A DNA stretch of 64,000 bases from Linepithema humile (taxonomy: Eukaryota; Arthropoda; Insecta; Hymenoptera; Formicidae): the NCBI RefSeq assembly GCF_040581485.1, contig NC_090130.1, positions 13,924,656 to 13,988,655 of the forward strand, given 5' to 3'. Position 1 is the first letter of the stretch. The number at the start of each line of letters is the position of its first letter. The translations under genes were made by a program, and so were the position numbers. Of the stretch, positions 32,397-44,231 are shown in pieces. Below the pieces are notes generated by a model that ran no database searches, was not told where the DNA came from, and worked only from the letters and a program-made list of their open reading frames with translations.

Positions 32397-32885
32397 AGTC
32401 GTAGAGTAGGTAAAAGAAAGTATTACTAATCATCCGGAAGTCATTATTTTCAGACAAAACATATGAGCTCCTTATTTCCCAAGTGGTGTAAATTCAATTT
32501 CTAAATTGCTGGGAAATCAATGTTTTGTGTTTGGGCTGCCAATTTGTTATTGTTTACTCCTCCAATTTTGTTCTGCTCCTAGCAGCTTATTCATGAAGTT
32601 GACATAAATGTGATCTTTAATTAATCCCAAATTATATCAAACACTAATTTATTATTAGTATATAATAAGTATAAAGTTTTACCAAAAAATCCGATGGTTT
32701 TATGGAAATTTCAGTGTATGTATAGTGTGAATGTGAGGAAATGTGTTGTATGATTCTGTTACGTCCTACATCCTACACGGTTCTTCTTTGCGCAACTTTC
32801 TCACGATCAGTCGGTAAAACTCAAAGAGATCCCCAATGGAAATTTGTCCGTTACATATCTTATAAAAAAAAAATATATATATATA
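32397..32885. other. No gene seen
   Basis: AT-rich, with remnants of the long-range repeat in the first 60 bp. Confidence 0.4.
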
Positions 32886-33446
32886 CAGGGTGTCAATTAA
32901 GTCCCGGGACGGCTAAATATTTTCTCATGTAAGGTATTTTTGAAAAAGGTCAAGGTCATTTCTGAAGTAATTTTCAACGAGGAATTCAACGGTGACCTTC
33001 AATTTGACCTTGAGCTTGACCTTCAAGGTCATTTCAAGGTTAGATTAGGTTTTTTAAATAAAAACCCCTATTTTTGATTCCAAAATCTAATAGCTGGTGT
33101 CAAGAGCTTTTCAAAACACTATAATGAAGTTATTTTTCATTAAGTACTTTTCGAGTTATGAGGCTTGTAAATTACAGTATTTTGACATAAAATACAAAAT
33201 ATCTTGTAAAACATTTAATTTTTGAGAATCTTACCTTAATACTTTTATGCATAAAATAATAAGACGAATCAATTGGTATAAAGAAAACACATAGTTGCTT
33301 TCACCTTGAAGGTCAAGCTCAAGGTCAAATTGAAGGTCACCGTTGAATTCCTCGTTGAAAATTACTTCAGAAATGACCTTGACCTTTTTCAAAAATACCT
33401 TACATGAGAAAATATTCAGCCGTCCCGGAACTTAATTGACACCCTG
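32886..33446. mobile_element. TA-flanked MITE, 561 bp (CAGGGTGTCAATTAAG ends)
   Basis: Terminal inverted repeats begin CAGGGTGTCAATTAAG on both strands and extend about 170 bp, with many GGTCAAGGTC-type words. TA lies on both sides (32884-32885, 33447-33448), as for Tc1/mariner-type targets. Its centre (33060-33190) recurs inverted at 37565-37690. Confidence 0.8.
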
Positions 33447-33599
33447 TATATCTTAATGAAAATTTGGCCTTTACAAGTAAAAATAAAACCATAAAACTCA
33501 CTAAGATTATTTGAGACACATATCGAAATTTCCGATAAGATAAATTGTCCTTTGAGTTTCCGGCGATGATCACGTCCGCACCGATAAAATTTTATAGCG

Positions 33600-34136
33600 T
33601 CTACACTAAATACCACCACCAGGTATCTCGCCTTATTCCCGCCTATCCTTAAGTTCGATTTCCTATTGGAAATCTATCTTTATTACTTTCTTCCACCCTA
33701 AGATTTCCTCAAGGATCCAAAATCTTAAGGAATATCTCCCTTCCAAAACCAAAAAATCTGAGTATAAAAGGAAGGGACCCAGCAAGAGTCAGGCAGAGAG
33801 TTTTTAGCTAGAGAGCCAGCCAGTTAGTAGAGAGAGACTTTTAGTATTACCCGAACAGTTTGAATATTGGGACTTAGAAATAATTCATAACATTTTTTAA
33901 GTGACTGTAAGTGTTTGTAACAAAATAGATTTAGTAAAGTGTCTGTTAAAACAATTCGATCTCTTTTTTCGTGTACAACCTACACCCTACCTAACACCCA
34001 ACCACCCAGTTATCTCTCTGAATCAGCACTCAGAACTATTTGCTCCGGTGCGGACCACCGCACGTTGTACTTGGTTTCTGTATCCCCGCTAAGCGTGGTG
34101 CGGACCACCGCACGCTTTTAGCCTGGAATTTTCGGA
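33600..34136 (+). promoter_or_regulatory. LTR- or promoter-like segment with two identical hairpins
   Basis: AGTATAAAAGGAAGG (TATA at 33763-33770) is followed by AG-rich leader-like sequence. At 34046-34062 and 34098-34114 the same hairpin occurs: GTGCGG, loop ACCA, CCGCAC. A short open frame follows. The layout resembles an LTR plus leader, but no TG...CA borders or second LTR were identified. Confidence 0.35.
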
Positions 34137-34154
34137 TTGACAATATTATCCTTC

Positions 34155-34472
34155 ATGCCCAAATCTAAGACGCGACGTGGGGGAGTAAAATACCGTGCGC
34201 GCCAATTACTTCTCCAGTACACGAGACCGGTTACGGAAGACAATTCAGAATACATCGGTGTTCAAAGAAATTATTTTGACTACGAATACGAGGATCTGTG
34301 CAACGCCTCCGATCAGTTTTCTCGGCGCGAAGGATATAACGCTCATCGGCCGTGGCCCTTCACTCTCATCCCTTTCAGCTGCAATCAGTCTCCGATCGAC
34401 CCAGTGCGGATACCACTAACTGACCCCAGGAGAATCAAGTACACCTCAAGGCCGACTACACCTGGACTTTAG
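34155..34472 (+). CDS. Hypothetical protein, 105 codons
   Basis: Starts MPKSKTRRGGVKYRARQLLL behind the TATA-containing segment (an in-frame ATG 18 bp upstream is also possible). It is basic at the N-terminus, with WPFTLIPFSCNQSPIDPVRI near the end. No domain recognised. It might be a short Gag-like product of the preceding LTR-like unit. Confidence 0.3.
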   Translation: MPKSKTRRGGVKYRARQLLLQYTRPVTEDNSEYIGVQRNYFDYEYEDLCNASDQFSRREGYNAHRPWPFTLIPFSCNQSPIDPVRIPLTDPRRIKYTSRPTTPGL

Positions 34473-34528
34473 AATTGGAGATCTAAATACATTTCGAAGA
34501 CATCCAAGTAGTAAGTCTAGTTTTCACA

Positions 34529-34532
<4 letters not shown>

Positions 34533-34590
<58 letters not shown>
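34533..34590. repeat. (CT)29 microsatellite
   Basis: Uninterrupted CT dinucleotides. The minus-strand Arg-Glu repeat frame across it is an artefact. Confidence 0.95.
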
Positions 34591-34592
<2 letters not shown>

Positions 34593-34739
34593 ACACCTCT
34601 CCTTTTGAAAATTGCACGAGGTTCCGCCCTTCATAAAAAGAGTTAATTCTCTTGACCAGAAAAGGGGACCACAAACGATTGGTTGAGGCCTCTAACAGCG
34701 TAATATCGATCCTTACGATCGTTGACCTGTTCTCAGCCA

Positions 34740-35010
34740 AGGGAAATCGTTCGGCTCGCGCGGTCGCCTCCTCTTATACCGACCAGCGAGCAAACACCAC
34801 AAATTCATACTTTTATTGTTGCATCCGTCCGTATACCTGACTCCGCCCCTTTCCCTCCAGGTTCTGACGTAACAATTCGTATGAATACAGTATATAAATG
34901 TGAGCGTGCAGCGCGAGAATGTATAATGCGAATGTGTGTGGTGATACGTCGGCGCAAACGTGTGCATGCGAGACGCTAGTGTTACAGCGCATGCATGCTG
35001 CATCGTTACA
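34740..35010 (-). repeat. LTR-like fragment sharing its end with the solo LTR at 47-48 kb
   Basis: Read on the minus strand it begins TGTAACGATGCAGCATGCAT, the same first 20 bases as the LTR ending at 48534. It has GGTATAAGAGGAGG about 230 bp inside. The other border is not identified. It lacks the hairpin array. Confidence 0.45.
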
Positions 35011-35085
35011 AACAAATTCCCTGACGATGTCTCCGATTTTGATAATATCTCAATTTTGACAAACGCAACTACAATAGAATATATA

Positions 35086-35350
35086 CAGGGTGGTTATAAA
35101 GTAACTTTGCTATTTTTAAATAATTTCTAAATAGCTCATACGATTCTAATAAAATTTATCAGAAGTGTTCAGGGCACTAATAAGTTTTGTTTGAAATTAA
35201 AAAAAAAATTTTTTTTAATTTTCAAAAAATGTCATTTTTGAGCTATAATTATCGCTTTTTATTTGGCTTCTACGAATTCTGTGCTCTAATTCCAGATTGT
35301 ATTTTTGCGACATTTTTATGTGACTTGTAAGATATTTTAATCTCTTTTTT
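35086..35350. other. MITE end-like sequence
   Basis: Starts TATACAGGGTGGTTATAAAG, the end type shared by TA-flanked MITEs here. A possible partner end with AGGGTGTCCCA inverted lies at about 37861, but the two do not match beyond the first bases. The element between would be heavily rearranged. Confidence 0.35.
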
Positions 35351-36075
35351 CCTAAAAATAATTATTTTTATCAAGTTAACGTTATTTTTAACATGTAAAA
35401 GTTAACTTTTACGTTAAAAAACTTTTTTTTATTAGTTCTAACCAATTTGATAAGAGTTCTGAGTAGCGTTCCAAGAATTCTACAGAACAGTCTTATGACT
35501 TTTTTCTCTAAAACAATTGTTTTTCAAGTGAACGCTATTTTTAACTTTCAAAAGTCAACTTTTAAGAAAAAAATTTTTTTATAAGTTCTAGCCGATCTGA
35601 TAAGAGTTCCGAGTAGTGTTCCCAGAGTTCTACAGAAAAGTCTTATGACTTTTTCCTGTAAAGTAATTATTTTTCAAGCTAACGCTATTTTTAACTTCCG
35701 AAAGTCAACTTTTAAGTAAAAAAGAATTTTTTTACTAGTTCTAGCCGATCTGATAATAGTTCTGAGTAGCGTTCCCAAAATTCTACAAAAAAGTCTTATG
35801 ACTTTTTTTTCTAAAATAATTATTTTTCAAGCTAACGCTATTTTTAACTTTCAAAAATTAACTTTGGGGTAAAAAAAATTTTTTATTAGCTCTAGCCAAT
35901 CTGATAAGAGTTCTGAATAGCATTCTTAGAGTTCTACAGAAAAGTCTTATGACTTTTTCCTGTAAAATAATTATTTTTCAATCTAACGCTATTTTCAACT
36001 TCCAAAGGTCAACTTTTAAGTAAAAAAGAATTTTTTATCAGTTCTCACCGATCTGATAAGAGTTCTGACTACCTC
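35350..36075. repeat. About 151-bp tandem repeat, four to five copies
   Basis: The landmark TCTTATGACTTTTT recurs at about 35491, 35641, 35794 and 35945. Each unit also has GATCTGATAAGAGTTCTGAG and CTAACGCTATTTTTAACTT. Copies are about 85% alike. The array runs into AGTTCT-rich degenerate sequence and is cut by the fold-back at 36188. Confidence 0.8.
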
Positions 36076-36187
36076 TGTGAAGTTGGCCCCCCATTTTTCA
36101 AAATTGAAAAAAATGATAAGAGTTCTGGATGCCCCCCGAGGAGTTCTAGAGTTCTCAGACCATTTTAGAAAGAGTTCTGCCATTTAA

Positions 36188-36915
36188 AGCAGTGCTCGGA
36201 ATTAGTCTGAACATTTCAGCCGATTTCCGTGATATACGCCTCCTTTCCTCTCCTTACCGCGCGCGCCGCAGCCGCTAGGGCCAGCGCCGCCGAGCGTTAG
36301 GAGCGACACTATCTGATTATGAGTGGGTTCTTTTCCCTATTTATTAAAATTTTAAAAAATGTATTAAAATTTATTAAAAATAAATTTTTTATTTTTAAAT
36401 TTATTAAGTGGAAATATTTCAATAGATTTCCACGTCACCCATGAGATACTAATGCTGACGCGTTTTTTTTTAAATGGTTTCCCCCGTAGACCTATTCCAC
36501 TAAAGATAAAAATAAATTCTTAATTTAAAAAAAAATATATATGTAAAAGAGATTTTCTTAATTAGATTTTCTTAGCCTTTTATGTGAGAATGAACAATTG
36601 ATGCAATAATGTAGATAAAAACCACTTTTTGAAAAACGTGTCAGTATTAGTACCTCATGGGTGACGTAGAAATCTATTGAAATATTTCCACTTAATAAAT
36701 TTAAAAAAAAATTTATTTTTAATAAATTTTAATAAATTTTTTTAAATTTTAATAAATAGGGAGAAGAACCTACTCATAGAACCTAATCAGATAGTGCCGC
36801 TCCTAACGCTCGGCGGCGCTGGCCCTAGCGGCTGCGGCGCGCGCGGTAAGGAGAGGAAAGGAGGCGTATACCACGGAAATCGGCTGAAATGTTCAGACTA
36901 ATTCCGAGCACTGAT
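36188..36915. mobile_element. TTAA-flanked fold-back, 728 bp, copy 1
   Basis: TTAA at 36184-36187 and 36916-36919. Both ends read A.CAGTGCTCGGAATTAG; arms of about 280 bp include a GC-rich segment (CGCGCGCCGCAGCCGCTAGG). The TTAA target fits piggyBac- or Kolobok-type elements; no transposase is encoded. Same family as 43761-44201 and the half copy at 61266. Confidence 0.78.
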
Positions 36916-37861
36916 TTAAAGTAAAGAAAACATCATTTGAAAAACGGGTGGGCTAACTTCACGACACCCCCCATTATGTAAAAAATCCAAATTTTTTTAT
37001 AGTTCTGAGTAGATTTCAAATAGTTCTATAGTTCTAGATAAGTTTCAAAAATAGTTCTGCTCGAAATACTACGTAAATTAAATTTGAAATTCTCGACTTA
37101 GAAAACGAAAAATAGCGAGAACTTGTTCAATTTTGATTTTAACGTTTCGAGCCTTAAGGATAATCATTAGAACTCGTGAGGGGCTATACAGAACTCTCAA
37201 CAGAACTGCCGATTACCGAAAAAAAATTTTTTTTTCTTTAGGACTTAGAAATTTTTCGAATCCGAAACTTCAACCATCGAGAACTTTTTTATTTTGCCTC
37301 TGAGCGCTTCGAGTGTTAATAATTAACAATTTCTAACAAAAATTTTTCTCGATAACCGGCAGTTTTGTTGAGAGTTCTGGACGCCCCCCGAAGAGTTCTA
37401 GCGATAATTATTAACATTCGAAGCGCTCAGAGGCGAAATAAAAAAGTTCTCGATGATTGAAGTTTCGGATTCAAAAAATTTCTAACAAAAATTTTTCTCG
37501 ATAACCGGCAGTTCTGTTGAGAGTTTTGGACGCCACCCCAAGAGTTCTAGCGATAATTATTAACAAAATACTGTAATTTACAAGCTTTATAACTCAAAAA
37601 GTACTTAATGAAAAATAACTTCATTATAATGTTTTGAAAAGCTCTTGACACCAGCTATTAGATTTTGGAATCAAAAATAGGGTGTTCTATTTAAAAAAAC
37701 AAAGTTGACCTCCATATGACCTTGGCATGTATACCCTAAGTTAAACTAATGTCATCATCGGATGTCCCTCTCCAAACCCAACAACTTTGGTCTAAATCAT
37801 TTTTCTTGAAAATGTCTCTTTGAAAAGTTATTCACGTGGGGTTTTTAAAATGGGACACCCT
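36916..37861. repeat. Rearranged repeat sequence with local inverted repeats
   Basis: AGTTCT-rich continuation of the tandem region. 37260-37345 and 37395-37475 are inverted copies (TCGAGAACTTTTTTATTT, CTGAGCGCTTCGA). 37565-37690 repeats, inverted, the centre of the MITE at 32.9 kb. It ends at a MITE-type terminus, GGGACACCCTATATA. No gene. Confidence 0.5.
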
Positions 37862-38054
37862 ATATATCACTTTTTAATCAGCTTGACGAGAGTGTTCAAT
37901 TAATGCAATTTTTAAATCATAAATTAAGGTACGAGATTTGGGGAACATTGTCTATGAGGACTTGGCGTTAGCCTTTATCTGAAAATGGCGGAGCCAATCA
38001 GTAATAGCACTATGTATTAGCAATAATCTTTTATCTACTCTAACCAGTCGTAAA

Positions 38055-38935
38055 TGTACCAATTTGCCTTAATAAATAAAAGTAGCATACACGCACAAAC
38101 ATTCACAAAAGCATAAGGACATCTACAAACATGCATGTACATAAAAATACGCATATAGATGATCATAAAAGAATGGTAGAGTTTCACAGACGTATTTTCT
38201 GTATTTCTTACCTTATACAGTCATGACATCTCTTAATCGGAAGTGGATAATGTTCACATTTGATGTGCGTAATTCAAAGTTCCTCTATTTACACACCTTT
38301 GCTCACTCGGCACACATCCAAGCAATAGTCTAATTCTTGTCAGACTCAATCGAGCATGTTCAGTATGATGGCATCCACAGCACGGGTGATCCTTTCCTGA
38401 AGATCCCGGAATGATCGGAGCATTGAGGGTAAATTATGTCTTTCACGTACAGGATGTCTTTCACCCCACAGGAAGAAGTCACATGACGTTATGTCCAGGG
38501 ACCGGGATGGTTACCATATGACAATTCTGACAGGAATTAGACTACCGCTTTGATGTGTGCCGGGTGACCAAAGTTACGCACATAGAGAGACTTTGAGTTA
38601 CGCACATCAAACTTGGACATTTGCACTTCCGATTGTCAAACGTCATGACTGTATAAGATAAGAAATACAAAAAATATATGTCTGTGAAACTTCACCATTC
38701 TTTTATAAAGAATAACATCTTGTACAGACAGGTATGCACGACAAACTCACGTAGGCTTAGCATGCGAACAGATTTTATGAAAAAGACTTTTATATGCCTA
38801 AAATTTAAAAACTATACATACAAAAGTTTTGCCCATTAAGTTTTTTGATTAGAGACACAAGAACTATAACATATAAAAAATTCTGATAATTTGACCGACA
38901 CTGTTTCCCCATAAAAATTGTGTGGTGTCCTATCT
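38055..38935 (-). repeat. Right arm of the long-range inverted repeat, interrupted
   Basis: Inverse of 31800-32060. It is interrupted by the palindromic mariner-derived element at 38158-38705. Confidence 0.6.
38158..38705 (-). mobile_element. Palindromic element with mariner-type transposase remnant
   Basis: 38160-38330 and 38545-38705 are inverted copies (AAAAGAATGGTAGAGTTTCACAG against the same word on the other strand). The centre on the minus strand reads SLDITSCDFFLWGERHPVRE and RDLQERITRAVDAI, the end of a mariner-family catalytic domain (usual form SPDLTPCDFFLWG). It is a deletion derivative of a mariner that kept only a transposase C-terminal piece. Confidence 0.6.
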
Positions 38936-39890
38936 TACACTTTTATAAGATATACATATTTACATATTAAAATATTGGCATTTGTTATATGATTTTAAAA
39001 AAAATGTCTTTTTTCAATTCAAACCATGCAATTTTTGCATAGATTATTTTTTTATACCACTATTTTCACTCTACTACTTATTAGCTATTTAGATGGTTGT
39101 ACTAAAATTGGACATTCTAAGTATATGACACAAATATACGTACGTAATAGTTTTCTTTTGTTTCAATAAAGGAATACAATAATATTCCTGCAATAGCAAA
39201 GAGCAAGCCTAATAATGTTTTTTGACTTGGTTTCTTACATTTTTTTAATCGAAAAATACGACAGACATGCGTGATAATCTGTAACAGAAAATTTTACCAT
39301 TATCTCATCAATGAAATATTTTGTAAAGGATGGGTAGTAATAAGACCCCAAATCGGCTCCAAAATACTACTTTTTCTTAAATATGTGAAATTAATTTTCT
39401 TTCATATCTTGTTAGTAAATATAGAAGATATGGAGTCTTTGGAAATATCATACAAAAATATTTTTTTATTATATTTTAATACCATCTATTCAATATACGT
39501 CCTGAACTTAAGTCTGACCGTCAAAAACCACGAAAAATCATATTTTTTAAGTATTCGGTCGCAATTATTTTATACAGCGCATTCGTGTACCACAAAGATT
39601 TTTACACATGTAGTGCATAATTACATAAGACACAACATACGTAAAATTGATTGTAGTACTGCAATGCGTGGGTAGTAAAAGATAAACTTAAACAAAATCT
39701 ACCCCACACTTACAGCACAAAATACGGTCTGTTTTATGTTTCTTTTTGCGAGTAATATTTGAAGAGAAAAGCTATCTTATTTACTTGGACGTCATTATTT
39801 AGTTATTTTATTGGTGTATCAACAATATTCCACTAGTGCAGTCTTGTTTAAGTAGTTACTTAAGGACAGAAAATGTCTAAATCATACTTT
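38936..39890. other. AT-rich; one unassigned frame
   Basis: A 134-codon plus frame (39271-39675) is hydrophobic and AT-driven. I see no family signature and do not call it a gene. Confidence 0.3.
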
Positions 39891-40182
39891 TGTTGCTGTT
39901 CAATCTCGTAAAACTGGTAAGCAATTAAAATCTTTAAGTGAAGTGCTTGAATATTTGACAATGCAAAATCCTGATTTTATGTTAATAACCGAATTTGTGG
40001 CAAATGTTATACAGAAGGTGTTAGAAATAAAAGAAAAAATACATCTTCATTCTAAGACACAGACGAAACCTGAAAAAGATTCTGCAGGGAGTTCTACCGA
40101 AAGTGTAGATGCTTATAAAGCCTATTGTAATTACTATTGTAATACTATAATACTAAACTTCATTATTTTTGTTTCAATATAA
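39891..40182 (+). other. Coding-like fragment, unassigned
   Basis: An open frame entering with FVAVQSRKTGKQLKSLSEVL and including TMQNPDFMLITEFVANVIQK has a more protein-like composition than its surroundings. It may be an exon or an old transposon gene fragment. Confidence 0.25.
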
Positions 40183-41124
40183 TCTTTGAATCACCTTTTA
40201 ATTCTTCTTTATTATATTTATAATATTGCCTAATAGAAATCACCATTATCACTGGTTGCTAAATATTTCAATACAACTTATACATTTATTAATGTTACTA
40301 GTAGTAATATCAATTTATAATAAAAACAACTGAGGCCGATTGAGACCCTTATCGTCACCCTTCTTTTAAGAAAGATTTCTAGTTTGGAAATTTCAAAAAA
40401 TCGATTTTTTTTTTGCATTTTCTGAATCTTCTATGTATCTAATATATGTGTGTAAAGGAATTTTTCGAAATTTGAAAAATTTTTAGAAATACACGCTATT
40501 CAATGGATTAATAAAGGTAAAATCCGTGCGCTCGGAACTTTAAAACGCGATTTTCTCGAAACCATGTTTTCAGAACTGGTGGGCATAATATTTCTGAAAG
40601 TCAACCAATTCACTTTGGTTTTGTTTTGTTGTAAAGTAGATAGTTTGTGCTAATGCATGAAATTACCATTTTTTAATAGATTTATAACAACGAAAAAAGG
40701 ACAAAAAATTGAATTCCAACTTTAAAGTGCTACCATTTTGTGAATTTTTAGCTTTTTTTTTAATTTTTTAAGTTCATGCACTAGATACTTTTATTAATTT
40801 TAAGAATATCTTTGGTTTTTTGTTTTGGAATCAATAATTATGGCCAACACGCCCATCGATTAACCAATTTCATTGAACGCTATTTTAGACAATCTGCGCG
40901 TCACACTTTTTTATAAAAATTGACTAACAAAATTTTTTTTTTATTAACACAATTTATAATATATTTCAATATATTATTTATAATATATTGTATATGAAAT
41001 AAGTCGCAATTTGATGTTTCCTTTTATTTTTTTTTTTAATTCCCAAAAATTATTTATTTTTTGACTTTCTAATTTAAAAATCCTTCTTAAAAAATATTTC
41101 TGTATACACATACATATAATTATA
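40183..41124. other. No gene; AT-rich
   Basis: No TIR pair or tandem array noticed. Long T-runs are common. Confidence 0.4.
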
Positions 41125-42082
41125 ATGTTTTTGGTAAATCTTCGAAAAACCCACCTATATGAAATAATGGATAAGAATACCCAATTCCTACGTATTTTGG
41201 ACTCCTGAATACAAATCTGAAAAAATTTTTTGTCGATCGGATATATTTAGACCGCCATCTTGAAAAATACTTGTTTTTTATCGATATTTCCTAAAATATT
41301 AATTGTACAAAAAAAGTTGTCAGACAAAATATGAAGCTCGTGATACTGTATATAAAAAAGATCCTATACATAATAAATGTAAATTTAATACTTTAATCGC
41401 CATATTTAAAACTGATAAACAGGCCGGCTGAATCGGTCGATTGAAGCTCGCTTTGCGTGGAAAATTGTAAACCCATGTGGAACGCGTGGAAAGTGTATGC
41501 GTAGAGGCAGTGTGTTCTGTCCCCCTGCGGGGGGCACCACTATAATAAAAACCTAACCTAACCCTACTTACCTACCCTACTCTTGAGTTAATCTAATTGT
41601 AAGATTAGGTTAACCCAAGGATAGGGGTAAGTAAGTAGGTAGGGTTAGGTTAGATTTTTATTATAGTGGTGCCCCCCGCAGGGGGACGGAACACACTGCC
41701 TCCACGCATACACTTTCCACGCGTTCCACATAGGTTTACAATTTTCCACGCAAAGCGAGATTCAATCGACCGATTCAGGCGGCTTGTTTATTAGTTTTTT
41801 AAAATATGGTGACTAAAGTATTGTATTTACGTTTATTACGTATAGGGTCTTTTGTGTATACAATATCACGAGCTTCATATTTTGTCTGACTTTTTTTTGT
41901 ACAATCAATATTTTAGAAAATATCGATAAAAAACAAGATTTTTTGCGTTTTTTTCGACTTACAAGTCCGAGCGCTATTTTTAAATTTTATATCTGTGTTT
42001 AGCAGGCAAAAATACGTAGGAATTGGGTATTCTTACCCATTATTTCATATAGGTGGATTTTCCGAAGGTTTACCAAAATTAA
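41125..42082. repeat. 0.96-kb palindromic element with telomere-like words at the centre
   Basis: Arms run from TTTTTGGTAAATCTTCG inward to about 41580 and 41625 with partial divergence. Near the centre each arm has CCTAACCTAACCCTACTT or its inverse, similar to degenerate (TTAGG)n, beside a GGGGGGCACCACTATAATAA segment. No coding capacity. Confidence 0.7.
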
Positions 42083-42512
42083 ATAGTATTTATTCATAAA
42101 ATTAAAAAACCATAAACATGAATGTTATAGAAAATATTAAGATTTAAAGTATAAGAAAAATTTGAATATTATGTAGAAAATTAATAAATGTGAAAGCAAA
42201 AGAAGATAAACAGTTGGTTATTAATCATAATTAGAGGTCAGACAAAAAATTAACAAACATATATGTTCGAATAATTCCAAACAGAAAAATGAGCTTTTAG
42301 TTCGGACAGTTCGAACATAAGCAGTACTATCGATCTGTACTATCAATTCGTAATATCGTAATTCGAAAGATTCGAATACATTAATGCCAATGTTACATAA
42401 TATGTACATATCGATATTACCAAAGAGATTGAAAGAAGAGATGGTAGATAGGAATCTACTGCCATAGAGCCAGACGGAATTTAGTAAATAGGTAAGTGCA
42501 GTAGACAATATA
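42083..42512. other. No gene seen
   Basis: The 119-codon minus frame at 42221-42580 overlaps a MITE end and has no recognisable motif. Confidence 0.4.
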
Positions 42513-43166
42513 CAGGGTGAGGCATCGAAAACAAGCCACCTGAATAACTCGCCTGCTTTTGGCGATAGAAAACAATGCATCAGACCAATCTTGCTTGATT
42601 TTAAGACATAATTTTATGTCAATAGTTTTTTTGTGGATGGAAGTGTAAAAGTCAATTTTGTTTTTTTAAATAAAATGATATCTTTTTTACTTAGCTTCTA
42701 ATAAAGCGTTTCAAGACGCATACAATGCCATGCGATACGGCCAACTTCAATAATTAATTAATTATTAACAGCGCTACAACTTTAATTGACATACGTCAAT
42801 CTCTAACGCACGAGTCAGAAGTTGGCCATATTACAGGGCCGAAGTGAAAAGGTAGACGTCACCCGCAATATTTCAAGCCGATAAAACTCGTATAATATGT
42901 AAAATATTATACTTACATTAAATCATACATCGTTGTATTCTTTTCAAACAGCGCTACAACTTTTTTTACATCAAAATATCCACATTATTATAAAAAATTT
43001 ATGCATACCTCTCCGTTTGTTAACACGGATAACTTTTGTAAGCAAAATATTATGCGCACAATAGAGTTCAGTTTGAACCATTTAATTTAATTTTGATATA
43101 TATTTGTTATGGTCTTTTTTAATTTTAAAGATAAAAGGGGGTGACCATTTTTGGTGGGACACCCTA
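42513..43166. mobile_element. Probable TA-flanked MITE, diverged ends
   Basis: The left end TATACAGGGTGAGGCATCG and right end GGTGGGACACCCTATTTATA share the AGGGTG terminal word in inverted orientation and TA-rich flanks. The internal halves do not pair well. Borders are tentative. Confidence 0.4.
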
Positions 43167-43756
43167 TTTATATAAAACTTTGACCGTTTTGAGGCGAGAG
43201 AAGATGTTGTCCAATTTCGCTCAAATTTTACATATAGTTGCATATTCTGATTATGAGAGGCAACTTTTCCCCAAATTGTAAAGCGATATCTCAAAATTCG
43301 CTTTTTTTGCTCCACTCTAATATATTATACATGCGTTTCCTACTTTCTTTATTTGTATGTGATGTACTTCTGCCGTGAATGTATGTTACAAAAAAGAATC
43401 ATCTTCTTTTACTGGCTTTAGTTTTTGCTAGTCATAATCCCTATTCGTCGTCTATTAATCTTTATCTTATCGTGCAATCCGTTCTTTGAGTAATGTTGCA
43501 CGTTTTCAGTCGATTCTTATATTTTATTATTGCGCGTACATTGAGTTTTTTTGTTTACTTTAGAACTTTAACACGTTGAATGCCATTGGGGTCACTGATA
43601 ACCGGCACTCGACTTGCCTGTGACGCCATGGAGGTTATCGGTAAGCGGTGATATCAGAATTAATTCAATACTAAAATAAAATGAAGATAATGTAAGATTT
43701 TTAATACTAATAATGTTATAACAATAATGTAAAGTAATAAATGCATCACGGAGCAT
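43167..43756. other. No gene seen
   Basis: AT-rich, no repeats noticed. Confidence 0.45.
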
Positions 43757-43760
43757 TTAA

Positions 43761-44201
43761 ACCAGCGCTCGGAATTAGTTGCACATTTCGGGCCGATTCC
43801 CGAGACGACGCCTCCTGTTCCCCCACTACCGCTCGGCCGTTGGCGGCCGAGCCGCCGATAGCTCTGGCGCAGGAGCGTTTTATATAAGAAATAGGCTGGG
43901 TTGTTGAGGCACCTCTCAGAAAATAGTAATATTTTCTTTGCTACATAAATAATGTTTATTTTCATTAATAATTAAATATATATACATTATGTATTAATAA
44001 AAATAAACATTATTTATGTAGTGAAAAAAATGTTACGATTTCCCGAAAGATGCCTAAACAATCCAGCCTATTTCTAATATAAAACGCTCCTGAGCCAGAG
44101 CTATCGGCGGCTCGGCCGCCAGCGGCCGAGCGGTAGTGGTGGAACAGGAGGCGTTGTCTCGGAAATCGGTCCGAAATGTGCAACTAATTCTGAGCGCTGA
44201 T
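43761..44201. mobile_element. TTAA-flanked fold-back, 441 bp, copy 2
   Basis: TTAA at 43757-43760 and 44202-44205. Ends read A.CAGCGCTCGGAATTAGTT; arms include GCGGCCGAGCCGCCGATAGC. Same family as 36188-36915 but with a different GC-rich subterminal segment. Confidence 0.78.
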
Positions 44202-44231
44202 TTAAACAATTTTATTTTATATATGTATATA

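Noticed and set aside
34483..34740. Frame with an Arg-Glu repeat
   Set aside because: Product of the CT microsatellite.
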